From the NCBI GenBank assembly GCA_964019695.1, contig OZ026520.1:30042120-30106119 (forward strand): a DNA stretch of 64,000 nucleotides, in the 5' to 3' direction. This stretch comes from Loripinus fragilis. Taxonomy: Eukaryota; Mollusca; Bivalvia; Lucinida; Lucinidae. Numbering within the stretch: position 1 is the stretch's first letter; each line of letters begins with the position of its first letter. The notes under the pieces are model-generated. The model made no database searches. It saw only the letters and a list, made by a program, of their open reading frames with translations, and was not told the DNA's origin. Below, one piece after another: positions 1-11,789 of this stretch. The translations under genes were made by a program, and so were the position numbers.

Positions 1-1930
1 TTTGTTTTAAATAACTGATTAGATTTCTTTCAATTTAATTAAACTTAGCTTATTTCAGATAACTATAACAAAATCTACATCCAACATATATAAGCTTTCA
101 GATCCAATTATATACTGTCTTTGACAACAATTTGGACAAATATAAGACCTTACGCTATATTTTTATGGTTATATATGTTACTTTCATAAACTTAATAGAA
201 ACTGAAAAAGTATCTTTCTACTATTACTGAAGTGCTATCCTTTTCTTTGTTTATGAGTTTTAAAATATTTAACTTTGGACAAATCAAAATAATATGTTGT
301 AGACATAAAACGTTCGGATATTTACTTAGATATAGTTTCTTGATAAGAACTGATAGTTATCTTAGGACAAACTGATATCTTGTCATAAATTTAACACATA
401 AAAACAATTTTCGGATTAAATAAAGTATTGTATGACATAAACTATAAGGTATTAAGCAATATATATTGTAATTCTTAAAGTCCATAATGTATGTTGCATA
501 TTGACATACAAGCAACAAAAGGATTAATTTACACCAGAAACTATGTTAGTTATAGCTTATCACTCTTATTTTTCTGCAGAATGCTCATGTATGGTTTTGT
601 TTTTTCTGACAATTAGAGAAAATTTTTATTGTTGCGTTTAACTACTGGATCATCAATAATGGGTAACTAACATAAAGAGTAAGGACTAGCCTTCTATAAC
701 ATTTCTAGGCACCAAGATCAATTGTTAATTTTAAAAAAAATGTTTTTTCGCTTACCTGGATAATTCATAATAGACAAACATGTTAAGGATACATGGAGCT
801 AGGCTGATGTCATCCTATAGCTAGACATATATCTTATTTTAGATGTAGTTTGTCAATGATGACAAGCATTCCGTTTAAATACCAAAGCAGATTGATGGTA
901 GGCATACCATGTTTTTTTTTTCCTTCATACCTTCAATGGGTTATGATTTTATGTTTGGTGATATAAACATATTTTTGCACAGACAATGTAATGGTGGTTT
1001 TATTGACATAAGCCATGTGTATGTCCAATAAATCAAGGTACAATAGCTAACATGTATCTTAATTGACTTTATATCAGGCCTTTGTTTATTTAAGCATCAA
1101 TAAATGAATAAGAATTGGGACATTCCATAAAACTACAATATAAAATTTGTCATTGAACTGATATCTATTCTGTTGGTGAACTATCTTGTCAGTGAATTGT
1201 CTTGATTCTCATTAAAAACAATAGAAGTAGCGTAGTTTGCTGTTTGTTTGTCCGTCTGTCTGATTGCCTCTCTAGATAGACATGTTATGACTCAGAATCG
1301 CTAAAGGCTTTGCTACTCGAACTACCCATACAGAAATTATGCTCAAAATACTCATCCAGAAGCATTGCATAACTCGAAATACCCATCCACCTCAACTCGA
1401 AAAAGCTACAGTTTATACGCTATGTAAGTGGAACTTTTGGTGTGCGTACAGTCTGGAAATGGCCATAAAACTGGGGTTAAGTTTAGAAATAGCAATATGT
1501 TGGGGATATATTATTTTTTCTCTTCGTGCCAAGGGCTTAACATGAAGAAAATATGAAATAAAAACTATCCATTCATGACAAAAGTGTGAATTCAATGACC
1601 CAAACCCAGGCAAATTTTACTGAGCAAAAGCCATTTCAGCAGCATTTTTATTCATAACAGCAAAATAAAACATGTATAAACGAAAAATAAGAAACATTTT
1701 AAGAAAAAGTCTACATTGGAAGCGAAATGCGCATTCAATCTGTTAAATCAAACCGACAAAATATGCATTTACCTCGCAAATTTCTCCCACTGGTGTGGTT
1801 CATCCTCCAACGTCCGCCATTTGCTCGAAAAAACGGTCGCATAGGTACAGCCTCCGATAGCCTGAGGCTCATGCATTTCGATCATCAATCTCAGAACCAT
1901 CGTAGGCCATGAGCTACTAAGGGTTTTGCT
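1..1930. other. AT-rich DNA, no gene seen
   Basis: Strongly AT-rich sequence with short homopolymer runs. The longest open frames are under 70 codons and show no recognisable domain or splice pattern. I see no repeat shared with the rest of the window here. Confidence 0.6.
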
Positions 1931-1937
1931 CCCCCCA

Positions 1938-2042
1938 GGGGGAACTTTATAGACTATGTTTTTCTCAAAGCATAACATCTAACGAGCTTTTTGCAACATG
2001 TTGGCCATCCGAGGGTGGGGGCGTTTGGGTGCTACAGCGTGT
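1938..2042 (-). repeat. Interspersed repeat R, copy 1
   Basis: The reverse complement shares a run containing GCCCCCAC..GATGGCCAACATGT and then a GCATAG..GAAAA..CATAGT segment with 13895-13985 and, more weakly, with 13556-13645. The family is unidentified and non-coding. Confidence 0.5.
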
Positions 2043-2045
2043 TAA

Positions 2046-4000
2046 ATACGTTACCTTTCATTTTTTTGAAAAACAAAAATATAAAATTAAGGCTATTAAA
2101 GTGGTACTTGAACTACTCAAATTGGCTAAACAGTTATGTAATATGTAAGAACGGTTTATTTCCTGCAGAAACTGATATTTGTTAGAGTAATTTAGGCCAA
2201 TTATGGTGTCATTTACGTTACATTTTCAACTACACCCTATAAAATCATTGATATTTTGTTATATTGTTTCTTTTTATAAACTTATACATGGATATTTTAG
2301 ATTAAAATAACATGTCTCTAAAAGACCATTAATTGACCATTTCAAAACTGCAAACAGCTTGCTTCTATCACAAAAACTTCAGGAGTTATAAGCTGTTGAA
2401 TATGACAAGCCCTAAGAAAATGTCATGTACAGTAAGAACCTTTTCATTTAAAAACAAAGCATGTAATCCTATATACATCAAAGGGTATTTTATTTCATTT
2501 CAGAACTGTTTTTTGTGTTAAATAGACATAAAGATACTAGTTTGTCCGCAGTAGAATTTATTGGTTCTTATTGAGACATTGTCAAACTTTGTCGAACAGA
2601 CATTGTCGAACTTTTTTAAAAACAAAAACAAAAAATGTCGATTTGGCCAAAGTTATAGGTTTTAAACCTCATTAACAAAGACAAATTTGCTCTCAAGTAC
2701 CAGCTGAATAAGGATAAGTTCCCATGTTCTGCCAAAATTGTTAAAGCAACATATAAATGTATTACCAAATAAAATATCATAAGGTATTATGTATGTCTAA
2801 AATGCTGCGAAGACAGTATTAAATTGAGTCTGAAATGTTTCTGTATGGTGGATTTATATTTTTGTGTTATTTAACTTATTTAATAGCAACCAAAATATTT
2901 TAGTGTTCCCAGTTAAATGCTGCTCAAATTATACAAACATAGTAACACTATACACGCTGGTATTCCTTGTATATTTTGGTTCATCTACAATAACAAAAAC
3001 TTTTTTTATTAAATGTTTTATGGTAGGTTGTAGCATACAAAACATTTGTACTATAACAACCCAGATAGAATCAAGTAATTGTAAGTTGGTACAGCAAAAA
3101 ATGATATATGTTACATAGATACTATGCATTAAAAGTGTATAAAATCATATACTGTTTGAAAAGACTGTCTCCAAATCAAATTTTATACTGACATTGTTGT
3201 ATTTGCGTGTACATATGTTGATGTTTTACTTTACTTTTGGCTTTTAAATAGACTTTAGTTTGTCTTCAGCATAGCTTTCATTGTTTTATGGATGAAACTG
3301 ATAATTAAATCAACATATTTCTTCTGATCATTTGCTTAAGCAATGTAAATTTTATAAGTAAATGGTTAATTTAGAACAAATATTTCTGTGAAAAGGGGAA
3401 AATAAGTGACAATGGTGGAGTTTACATGACAATAATCACAAGTGATATGATCATATCCAAGAAAACAAGTCAATAGTTACTTACGATACCAATTTAAATG
3501 TATAGGAATTTATTTGCCAGAATAAGGCCAGACTGAATTTAACATTCAAGTTGATGTAAAAAAAGATTTCACAATGTTATTTTAGAATGTTGGATGGAAA
3601 AGTAAAATATGTAAAGTAAAAAATGCATTCATGAAATCTTACTTACATGTATTGGTAGTTTTAGCAATTAATGCTAAAATAGCTGATGCTAATTTCCACT
3701 ATACAGAATGTAACATGACCAAATTATAGCAAAGTGTTATATGGATATTAACAATAAGAATGAGTTGCAAACACACCGGGGTATGGATTCAAGACATGCA
3801 AAAAGTCAACTGTTCTGACAAAAAAGTATCGGGAGAACACTCTACTCAGTTTAAACATTGTTATCGATGATAGACTTACATGCAATGTTAACAAAGTATA
3901 CATGCACATGCTTTTGGTGGTATGTATCTATGCATTTCTAATTACCATGGGTCTTTAAATTTAATCATCTCCAAAACAAATCATATTTCTTTCACATTGA
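2046..4000. other. AT-rich DNA, no gene seen
   Basis: AT-rich sequence with only short shadow frames. No splice-consistent exon, RNA gene or repeat shared with other parts of the window was found. Confidence 0.55.
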
Positions 4001-4004
4001 AAAG

Positions 4005-4310
4005 GATACCATAAAACCCTGGAGCGACTTTACCACCTTGCCGTGGTCTCTGGGGCACACTTCACACAGGGGACGATATTGATTGTAATACTTGTCCCCT
4101 CTGGGAGTGCCAAGAGTAGGGTCTAACCTGTTCAGCGTGGGTGGCTTTCTCGGTAACTCGAAGGGGATGGCCTGGAAGACTGAGAGCATGCAGAATATGG
4201 GCGTATAAAATTCTGTATGACTCAACGCGTCTCTTTGGCCTCTTTGACAGGGTAGACCCGAGGGGAAACACGGCCCGGTGTTTCTAATAGGTCTTGTCAT
4301 GCTGAGCCCC
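4005..4310 (+). repeat. Fragment of repeat K (probable 5' region of element B)
   Basis: Closely matches the window edge at about 63880-64000: both carry CCTTGCCGTGGTCTCTGGGG followed by CACACTTCACA, then a GGGACGATATTGA and TAATACTTGTCCCC stretch. At the window edge the same sequence follows a segment that also occurs next to element B coding remnants (59692-60036). I therefore infer that it is 5' non-coding sequence of element B. It lies just upstream of LINE A but need not belong to it. Open frames here are unlikely to be coding. Confidence 0.5.
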
Positions 4311-4559
4311 AGGAAGCTAAAAATGTAAAAAAATATTTCTTATATCTTAGTTCTATAGTATCATTCTGATGCCAACCACGTGTCCATTATCTTGTATATT
4401 CTTTCTTTTATAATATATTCCTGGAAGGCAGTGGCTTAACGGGTCAATTGCACAGATTTTATTTGTGCAAGTTTAACTTCTATGTAACCCTAGCACTGGA
4501 GGTCGGAAACTCACTCCATTAAAGTGCTCCCTTGTTGGACTCCACGGTGGGTGGGGAGC

Positions 4560-5903
4560 ATGGAGGCTGAATCTTATAAACCAAACACACGTGGCTCTAA
4601 AATCTAGAAAACGCCACGCACCGATTACAGACACAGATTCTGATGAATCATTAACAGCTTCTCAATCTCAATCTAAGTCTTCTGTACCAAAAAAAACCTT
4701 ATGTACCTAGATTTCTAATAATCCATTCAGAAGTAGAAGGAAAGGATATTTCTCTTCTTTCTCCTTGTCGGATACACAAGACAATAATGAGTATGGCAGG
4801 TAGGCCAAAAAGCGTTAAGAATCTTAGATCAGGTGACCTATTAATAAAATGTGCCAAAGAACCTCGTGAAAAAAGCCTCTTAAAAATGAAAACTTATTGT
4901 GGACTGAAATGCTCCGTGACTCCTCATAAAACCTTGAATACATCCAAAGGTATTGTTCGCTGTCCTGCCTTAATCAGGCAGAGCAACGAACATATCTTGG
5001 AGTTCATGGAGGAACAGGGTGTTACGCATGTCCGTAGAATCAATGTCCATCGTGATGGTGTCCTGAAACCAACTAATACATTTGTATTTACATTTAATAC
5101 ACCAGAACTACCAACCGTTGTCAAAAAAGGTTTCATTCAAGCGAAGGTTGATGTATATGTTCCCAATCCGCTTAGATGCTATCAATGTCAAGTGTTTGGC
5201 CACCATGAAAATAAGTGTGGCAGGCAGGCTTTATGTATCAACTGTGGTATGCCTGAACATTGCGCATCTGGCCAGTGTCAAAGACCTGCCAAATGTGTTC
5301 TGGTGACCACCCTGCCAACTCAAAAGAGTGTCCACAATGGGAGAAAAAAGAAAATTTAAAATCAAATGTGAACAAAACATATCATTTTCGGAAGCTCGTA
5401 AACAATACGAACAATTCTATCAGGCTAGGACATATGCAAGTGCTGTGAAACCAGGCACTTGCAACAAATCTACAGAAACTGACAACAATAGCACACAGAC
5501 GGACGACAGCTTTACAGAATACTTAAAACAACAGACACAAGAAAAACAACAAGAACCCCCTAAAGGAAACCCCCAAGAAAAAGGTAATCCATCTCGTCCA
5601 GGGCAAACCTTTAAGCCAGCAACCCTGGAGATGATGAGGAAAGAAGCAGAGAAGAGAAAAGAAGAGAAAGACAAACTCAAAAAACAACAAAAAGATGAAA
5701 GACGGCAACAATATCACAAAGAAAAAGCACAGAAAGATAAAGAAGAAGCTGAAAAAGCAATACTAACTCAGAAGAATCCATTTTCTGTGTTTAAAAAGGA
5801 TGATGAGGAAGATGGCATGGAGGATGATTCTGTGGTTTTCACAGACTCTTCCTCCAGTGATCACCTCCCTAAAGGCACACTTTCACGATTACCAACAACT
5901 TAA
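4560..5903 (+). pseudogene. LINE A ORF1 (gag-like, CCHC zinc knuckles), frameshifted
   Basis: The reading starts at an ATG at 4560 in good context and continues through a stop (about 4605) and frame changes near 4608, 4699 and 5318. The longest intact part is 4787-5359. It carries CX2CX4HX4C knuckles (CYQCQVFGHHENKC and CINCGMPEHCASGQC, then a third begun as C..C at about 5285 and finished in another frame). The C-terminal part (5328-5903) is low-complexity and rich in Lys, Glu and Gln, ending in an acidic/serine stretch. In LINEs this protein binds element RNA. The knuckles are seen directly; the frame joins are inferred from the continuity of similar protein across frames. Confidence 0.8.
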
Positions 5904-6186
5904 ACAATGGAAGGTGTCAATCTAACCCTTATTTTAGTACCTCTTTTAATATTATTTTCAAGTATGGATTTTTAACATAAAATTATTCAATGGAATTGTC
6001 GAGGTTTGAAACCTAATCATAATGAAGTATCTCTATTGATTTCCGAAAATAATCCATCTGTATTTTGTTTGCAAGAGACATTTCTTAAACCAGATGATAA
6101 CATCTCATTAAAAGGTTTTAATATATATAACTATGTTCATACTGATTGTCTAAGGCCCTCTGGTGGTGCCTCAATATTTGTAAAAG

Positions 6187-6475
6187 TAAGTAAGGTTGCA
6201 AAGATCAGGAATCCATACAATCAAGTACCACACCTGACCCAGGATACCAATGGGAAAGTGACAAACTCACAGAAGACACCACAAACGAGAGCCAAGAGGT
6301 CAGCCCTTTCCCAGCAGGTGACCACGAAGCACATATAAACAGACGCGCACAAAACATAGCAAACACAAGACAGAACAAAAACATAAAAGATCCACAAAAG
6401 AAGTACCGCCTTGGAACGGTCAGTAAAATATTTTACTGGAGGGCTTAAACCGGTTTAACGGCGCCAACCTCAAAG
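6187..6475 (-). mobile_element. 5'-truncated 3' end of element B, inserted in the LINE A endonuclease
   Basis: This is the reverse complement of the 3' UTR end of element B: compare about 10125-10420 and 62635-62920. Shared landmarks are TAAAATATTTTACTG, the GGTCACCTGCTGGGAAAGGG block, and the end CGATTCCTGATCTTTGC..CTTACTTT. It interrupts the endonuclease after GGASIFVK; the host frame resumes with KIDLQTELQATAVSV. Lacking any coding part, it looks like a 5'-truncated insertion. Confidence 0.8.
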
Positions 6476-7786
6476 AAAGATTGATTTACAAACAGAACTA
6501 CAAGCAACTGCTGTTTCTGTCACTCTTGACAGAGAAATAACTATATGTTCTGTATATATTCCTCCATCCTTTTCTCTGAACTCCCAACACTTGGACAATT
6601 TACTGCAACAACTTCCTTCTGTGCATATATTATTAGGAGACTTCAATAGTCACAATATCCTATGGGGTGGTCAAAACAATGATTCCAGAGGTGAACTTAT
6701 CGAAAATTTCATTACAAGGAATGACATATGTATTATGAATGATAAGTCTTACACTTATCATTCTCCAAGTGCAAAGTCTTTTACATCTATTGATCTTTCC
6801 TTCTGTCATCCGTCACTGTATCTTGATTATAATTGGTCTGTATGTGAAGACCAACACAATAGTGATCACTTCCCTATCATCATTAAACAGAACACTTTTT
6901 CCATTGAGGATCACATTCCAAAGTGGAAATTAAATAGAGCCAACTGGGATCTATTTAATACTCTTTGCACAGGTTAATTGGTACCAGAAAACTTCAAAGA
7001 ATCTTCTGATCCTATAGCTGATTTACCTCTTCTCTTATTGAAATATCTGAAGAATGTATTCCTCAAACTTCGACAAATCCAACTAAAGGTAATCCATGTT
7101 ACAATGACTACTGTAAAGAAGCAATTAAACAGCGCAAACAAGCTCTATCTAAATTCAAAAGATCTCCAAATACAAACAATTTTAATGACATCAAAGTATT
7201 TAGAGCTAAAGCCCGTAGAACAATTAAACTTTCAAAGCGTAAGTCATGGATAAGATGTTATGTTTCAAAAATCAATCATAAAGCACTTATTAAAAAGGTT
7301 TGGGATATAATAAGAAAAATCTCTGGAAAAAACAAATACGCCAGTTACACACATTTAAACATGGTGGGTACTGACAGCAAAGCAACTTCAAAAACAGACA
7401 TTGCTGACACTTTAGGAGTAACTTTTTGTCACATTTTATCATCATTCAATTCTCTGAATCCTTCAGAAAGATTAAAACCGAACAAGAAAAAGTTAAATTG
7501 AATTTTAAATCACAAAACAATGAAATTTATAACAAAGATTTTAATTTAGATGAATTAGTTGAAGCTATTCAACTATCACATGACTCAGCCACGGGTCCTG
7601 ATGAGATCCACTATCAAATGCTTAAACATCTCCCAGATACTTCTCTTGAAATTCTTTTGAATATATTTAATTACATTTGGACTACTGGTAAATTTCCAGA
7701 TGGTTGTCAATATGCAATAATTATTCCTATTCCCAAACCTGGTAAAGACCCTGCGGAACCAAATAATTATAGACCTATAGCTTTAA

Positions 7787-8155
7787 AGCTGCATAGTCTG
7801 TAACTTTTGATCTTTTAATTTTAGAAAAAAATGTTTCTACTTTTGAAGAACACAGCAAAAAACTAAAGTTCAGGTATATATTTGACCAATTTCGTAAATC
7901 TTAACAAATTATCAGTATCAAAACAACAGCATTTATGCTAAATATTAACTGTCTTTAATTATTGGAGGGACGCAAATAATTACCAACAAGAGAAAAAATC
8001 ACATGTTTTTATAAGATAACTCACTTTTCCATGCAGTTTTCAGCTATGGTGAACATATTTATTGTGAAAACATAACTTAATTCTACTTTAACAAATGATT
8101 TAAAAAGAAAATAGATTTTTTTCGAAAAATGTTAATAGTTGCAGACTTAGTCTCT
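7787..8155. mobile_element. TTAA-flanked MITE inside the LINE A reverse transcriptase
   Basis: A 369-bp AT-rich non-coding insert flanked by TTAA at 7783-7786 and 8156-8159. Ends are imperfect inverted repeats: TAGTCTGTAAC at the left, and AAGTCTGCAAC when the right end is reverse-complemented. Removing the insert plus one TTAA restores the RT frame exactly (NYRPIAL joined to TSCLCKT), so the borders are firm. A TTAA target site is typical of piggyBac-group transposases; that assignment is inference. Confidence 0.8.
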
Positions 8156-9196
8156 TTAACAAGTTGTCTATGTAAAACACTTGAAAGAATGATAAATAAA
8201 AGACTTACTTGGTTTTTAGAATCTAATAATCATATATCGCGGTTCCAGTCTGGTTTCAGATCTGACCGTAGTACAAATGATAATTTAGCTAGATTGGAAA
8301 CTTTCATACGCAATGTCTTTATTAAAAAGGAACATGTAGTCGCTGTGTTTTTTGATTTGGAAAAAGCTTATGATACCGCATGGAGATAAGGCATTTTAAA
8401 AGATATCCACAAACTTGGATTAAGAGGTAGACTTCCTACATTCGTTGAAAACTTCCTTGCGGACTGTGCCATGCAAGTCCGAGTTGGCTGCTCTCTGTCT
8501 GACTATTACCAGGAGCAGGGTGTACCTCAAGGGGGTGTTTTGTCTACAACACTTTTTAGTATCAAAATTAATGATATTGTGAAATGTTTAGGTAATTTTA
8601 CTGATTGCTCATTATACGTTGACGACTTCTGTATCTGTTATCGCCCAAAAAGCATGGCGACAATTGAACGTCAACTACAACAAACTTTGAATAAGATTGA
8701 AAATTGGGCAGCAAGCAATGGCTTTAAGTTTTCCAAATAAGTAAACACAATATGTACATTTCTGTCAGTTGGGCAAGCAACGTGATGATCCTGTTTTACA
8801 TTTATATGGATCACCTATTCCAGTTGTTGAGGAATCTAAATTCCTTGGCATTTTATTGATAGAAAACTCAGTTTTATACCCCATATTAAATATCTCAAAG
8901 CTAAATGTTTAAAAGCATTGAATCTTTTAAAAGTGCTTTCCCATACTTCTTGGGGTGCAGACAGAACTACACTTCTCAAGCTGTATCGGTCTCTAGTCCG
9001 GTCAAAATTAGATAATGGCTGTATTATATATGCCTCCACGAGAATCATATCTTCAAATGCTTGATCCTATACATAACCAAGGACTTAGATTAGCTTTAGA
9101 AGCTTTTAGAACTTCTCCTGTTGCTAGTCTCTATGTGGAAGCAGACGAACCATCACTATACTCGAAACTCTCTTTGCAATATGCTATAAGACTTTA

Positions 9197-10420
9197 AAAT
9201 ATTTTAAATATTAATAATGTTTATTTTGACAATATGGTTAGTCCAATATACCCTTCAGTGCTCCAACTGAATAAAGCCAATGCCTCTGATACCGAAGCCG
9301 CATTTTTAGACTTGCATTTGTCAATTTCTAATGATATTGTTTCTACCAAAATTTATGATAAACGTGACGACTTTGATTTTAAAATTGTCAATTTCCCATT
9401 TTTAGATGGTGATGTTCCTCGTTCAACATCCTATGGCGTCTATATCTCTAAACTCATTCGTCTTGGTAGAGCATCTAGCTATGTTGCTGACTTCAACACT
9501 CGCAATAAATTGTTAACTCAGAAACTTCTTAAAAAAGGCTATCGGTATCATAAACTTCGCAAAACATTTTCAAAATTTTATAGACGATACTATGATTTGA
9601 TTTCTAAATTCCAAGTTGGACTTAAATCTCTCTTGCGCCAAGGACTTTCCGAACCTGATTTCTATTGTGACTTGGTGTATAAATTGAAGAGATTGTTGGC
9701 TCTAATAATTTTTCAGCGCAGTTCATTAAAATAATTTCCCATTATAAAAAGATTGGCTATAACAATGTATTGCAAAAGACTGCATTCTTGGTAGTCAACC
9801 CAATCACGGTCGGCAACTTTGCTTTCCTCTTTAATTGCACGCTGGTGGGTCGGACTTCAGACTCTATGATGGTTCCGACTTAAAGACTTATCTATTGATG
9901 AGATGGTAGGGGCCTGATGCTTTGGCTGTTTGTCGGGCCCACGGGGTTTTACCTGTTGGATTTCTTTTGCTCCAGTATTCAGTTTAATATACTGTTGTGT
10001 CCTTATCCTTGCTTTATCTCCTTGTTATATCTTGATTTATATGTTTTAGGAGATGATGCATTGATAAGTTAGGGGTCTTTTATGCAAACCAAATATGTAT
10101 GTGTCTTGATCCACATCTGAATTAAGGGTGAGGTTGGCGCCGTTATACCGGTTTAAGCCCTCCAGTAAAATATTTTACTGACTGTTCCAAGGCGGTACTT
10201 TTATACAAGGTGGATCTTTTATGTTTTTGTTCTGTCATGTGTTTGCTATGTCTTTGTGCGCGTCTGTTTATATGTGCTTTGTGGTCACCTGCTGGGAAAG
10301 GGCTGACCTCTTGGCTCTCATTTGCGGTGTCTACTGTGAGTTTGTCACTTTCCCATTGGTATCCTGGGTCAGGTGTGGTACTTGATTGTATCGATTCCTG
10401 ATCTTTGCACCCTAACTTAC
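9197..10420 (+). mobile_element. Element B copy: 5'-truncated RT element inserted in LINE A
   Basis: Interrupts LINE A ORF2 between SLQYAIRL (ending about 9195) and YFAANPSNLAHEV (from about 10420). It begins in RT coding sequence just after the expected YLDD active-site region, runs through the C-terminus to a stop at 9881, then has a roughly 540-bp 3' UTR. The last 300 bp recur at 6187-6475 (inverted) and 62545-62920. Truncation at the 5' end with a constant 3' end suggests target-primed reverse transcription. I could not resolve a clean target duplication. Confidence 0.8.
9199..9883 (+). pseudogene. Element B reverse transcriptase, C-terminal part
   Basis: The protein starts at ILNINNVYFDNMVS and contains AAFLDLHLSIS, FPFLDGDVPRSTSYGVYIS, KKGYRYHKLRKTFSKFYRR and GLSEPDFYCDLVYKL. 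After a frame change near 9715 it ends NPITVGNFAFLFNC..SDSMMVPT before TAA at 9881. I recognise this as the C-terminal half of an RT family common in bivalve genomes; its class (Penelope-like or a non-LTR relative) is not settled by what is visible. The YLDD motif lies just upstream and is lost by truncation, so this copy is inactive. Confidence 0.75.
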
Positions 10421-11789
10421 TTTGCTGCTAACCCATCAAATCTTGCTCATGAAGTTACATTCCCACCAAATTATGTTGATTTATATGAACAAAAACCTAA
10501 AGCTATTAAATCATTTGGCATCAGAATTTCACCACTCTTAGAATCTGCCAATATCAAACCACAAAATATTGAAAAACATTTTACACCAAATATTCCAGCT
10601 TGGTGTATGAAACCACCTGAAATACTTTTTGATTTACATTCGGGCAAAAAATCTGAATCAAATCCACACATATTAAAAGATGATTTCAGAAAAATGCAAA
10701 GTTGTTATAAGAATTACCAACAAATTTATACTGATGGGTCAAAGGAAGACTCAAAGGTTGGTTGTGCTGTTATATCAGACAACCAAATTAATATGCAACG
10801 TATACCTGACGATTCATCAATTTTCACTGCTGAAGCCAAAGCAATTGATCTAGCTTTAGATTTCATTAGCACTTGTGATGCTAACAATAAATTTAATATA
10901 TTTTCTATTGAAAGCAATGAACCATACCAGTTCAAAGAATCCACAGATTCAGAAACTTTTAGAAAAATGTCATGAGCTTTTAGCTTATAAAGAAATTGTT
11001 CTCTGTTGGATTCCTAGTCATATAGGTATCCAAGGGAATTAGATGGTAGATAAGCAAGCAAAAATATAGCTTTCATTAGAACCAACTTCTTTTAAGATTC
11101 CATTTTCTAATTTTAAGCCATCTATCAATAAATATATCTTGGAAGAATGGCAAACTTCATGGAATAACAGCATTGGAAATAAACTTCTTGACATAAAACC
11201 AACTATTGGTGAACATCAATCAGTTGTTCGAAACATTAGAAAAGAAGAAGTCGTTTTGGCTCGACTCTGTTTAGGTCATACAAGAGTCACACATTCATAC
11301 TTACTACAAGGTGAAGAGCAGCCACAATGTGTTGGTTGCGACGCACCATTCACTGTACGTCACTTCCTTTTGGAATGTGGCGACTTTCCACAAGTAAGAA
11401 ATAATTGCTTCCATGTTGATAACATGAAAGAATTATTTCAAGATATACATATTGATAGTATTGACATTTTTAAGACACATAAATCTTTTGAACAAAATCT
11501 AATTGCTATTTTTAAAATCATGTTTTGTTTTACATTTGTATCAGACCATAATACAGATTATATTATGTTGTATTCTGTTCAGTGAAACTGTCAGGTATTG
11601 TACGTGGTCTCTCCTGTCAACAATCGTATTGCAACTTATTATCATTATACAAACTCATCATCATCATTCCTTTTATTTTATCTTACAAATTTTTACTCTT
11701 TCCATCCACATCATGTTTAGTTTAATACCGTCTGATGCTAATTACCCACAAGGGTTGATGCGTCGTTAAGCATCAAACAAACAAACAAA

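Larger units (their letters stand above)
5982..11584 (+). pseudogene. LINE A ORF2 (endonuclease, reverse transcriptase, RNase H), interrupted
   Basis: The endonuclease starts with IIQWNCRGLKPN (5982), then CLQETFLKP (catalytic Glu), GDFNSHN (about 6640) and NSDHFPI (about 6860). RT begins near 7580 with ATGPDEIHYQMLKHLP, then NNYRPIAL (about 7770); it resumes after a MITE at 8156 with TSCLCKTLERM and continues with SRFQSGFRSDRST, FFDLEKAYDTAW, GVPQGGVLSTTLF and the catalytic SLYVDDFCICY (about 8615). After the element B insertion, RNase H shows IYTDGSKEDS (about 10725) and AEAKAIDLAL, with SHIGIQGN followed by TAG where Glu is expected (about 11040). A Cys/His-containing tail (CVGCDAPFTVRHFLLEC) ends at 11584. 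Stops and frame changes make it non-functional. Confidence 0.85.

Noticed and set aside
1..4000. Possible exons of an unknown gene
   Set aside because: No frame over 85 codons, no conserved motif and no consistent splice borders.
3992..4300. Minus-strand 102-codon frame
   Set aside because: Antisense shadow of the K repeat; the matching region at 63880-64000 gives only partly similar text.
10726..10944. Minus-strand frame over the RNase H region
   Set aside because: Shadow of LINE A RNase H on the plus strand.
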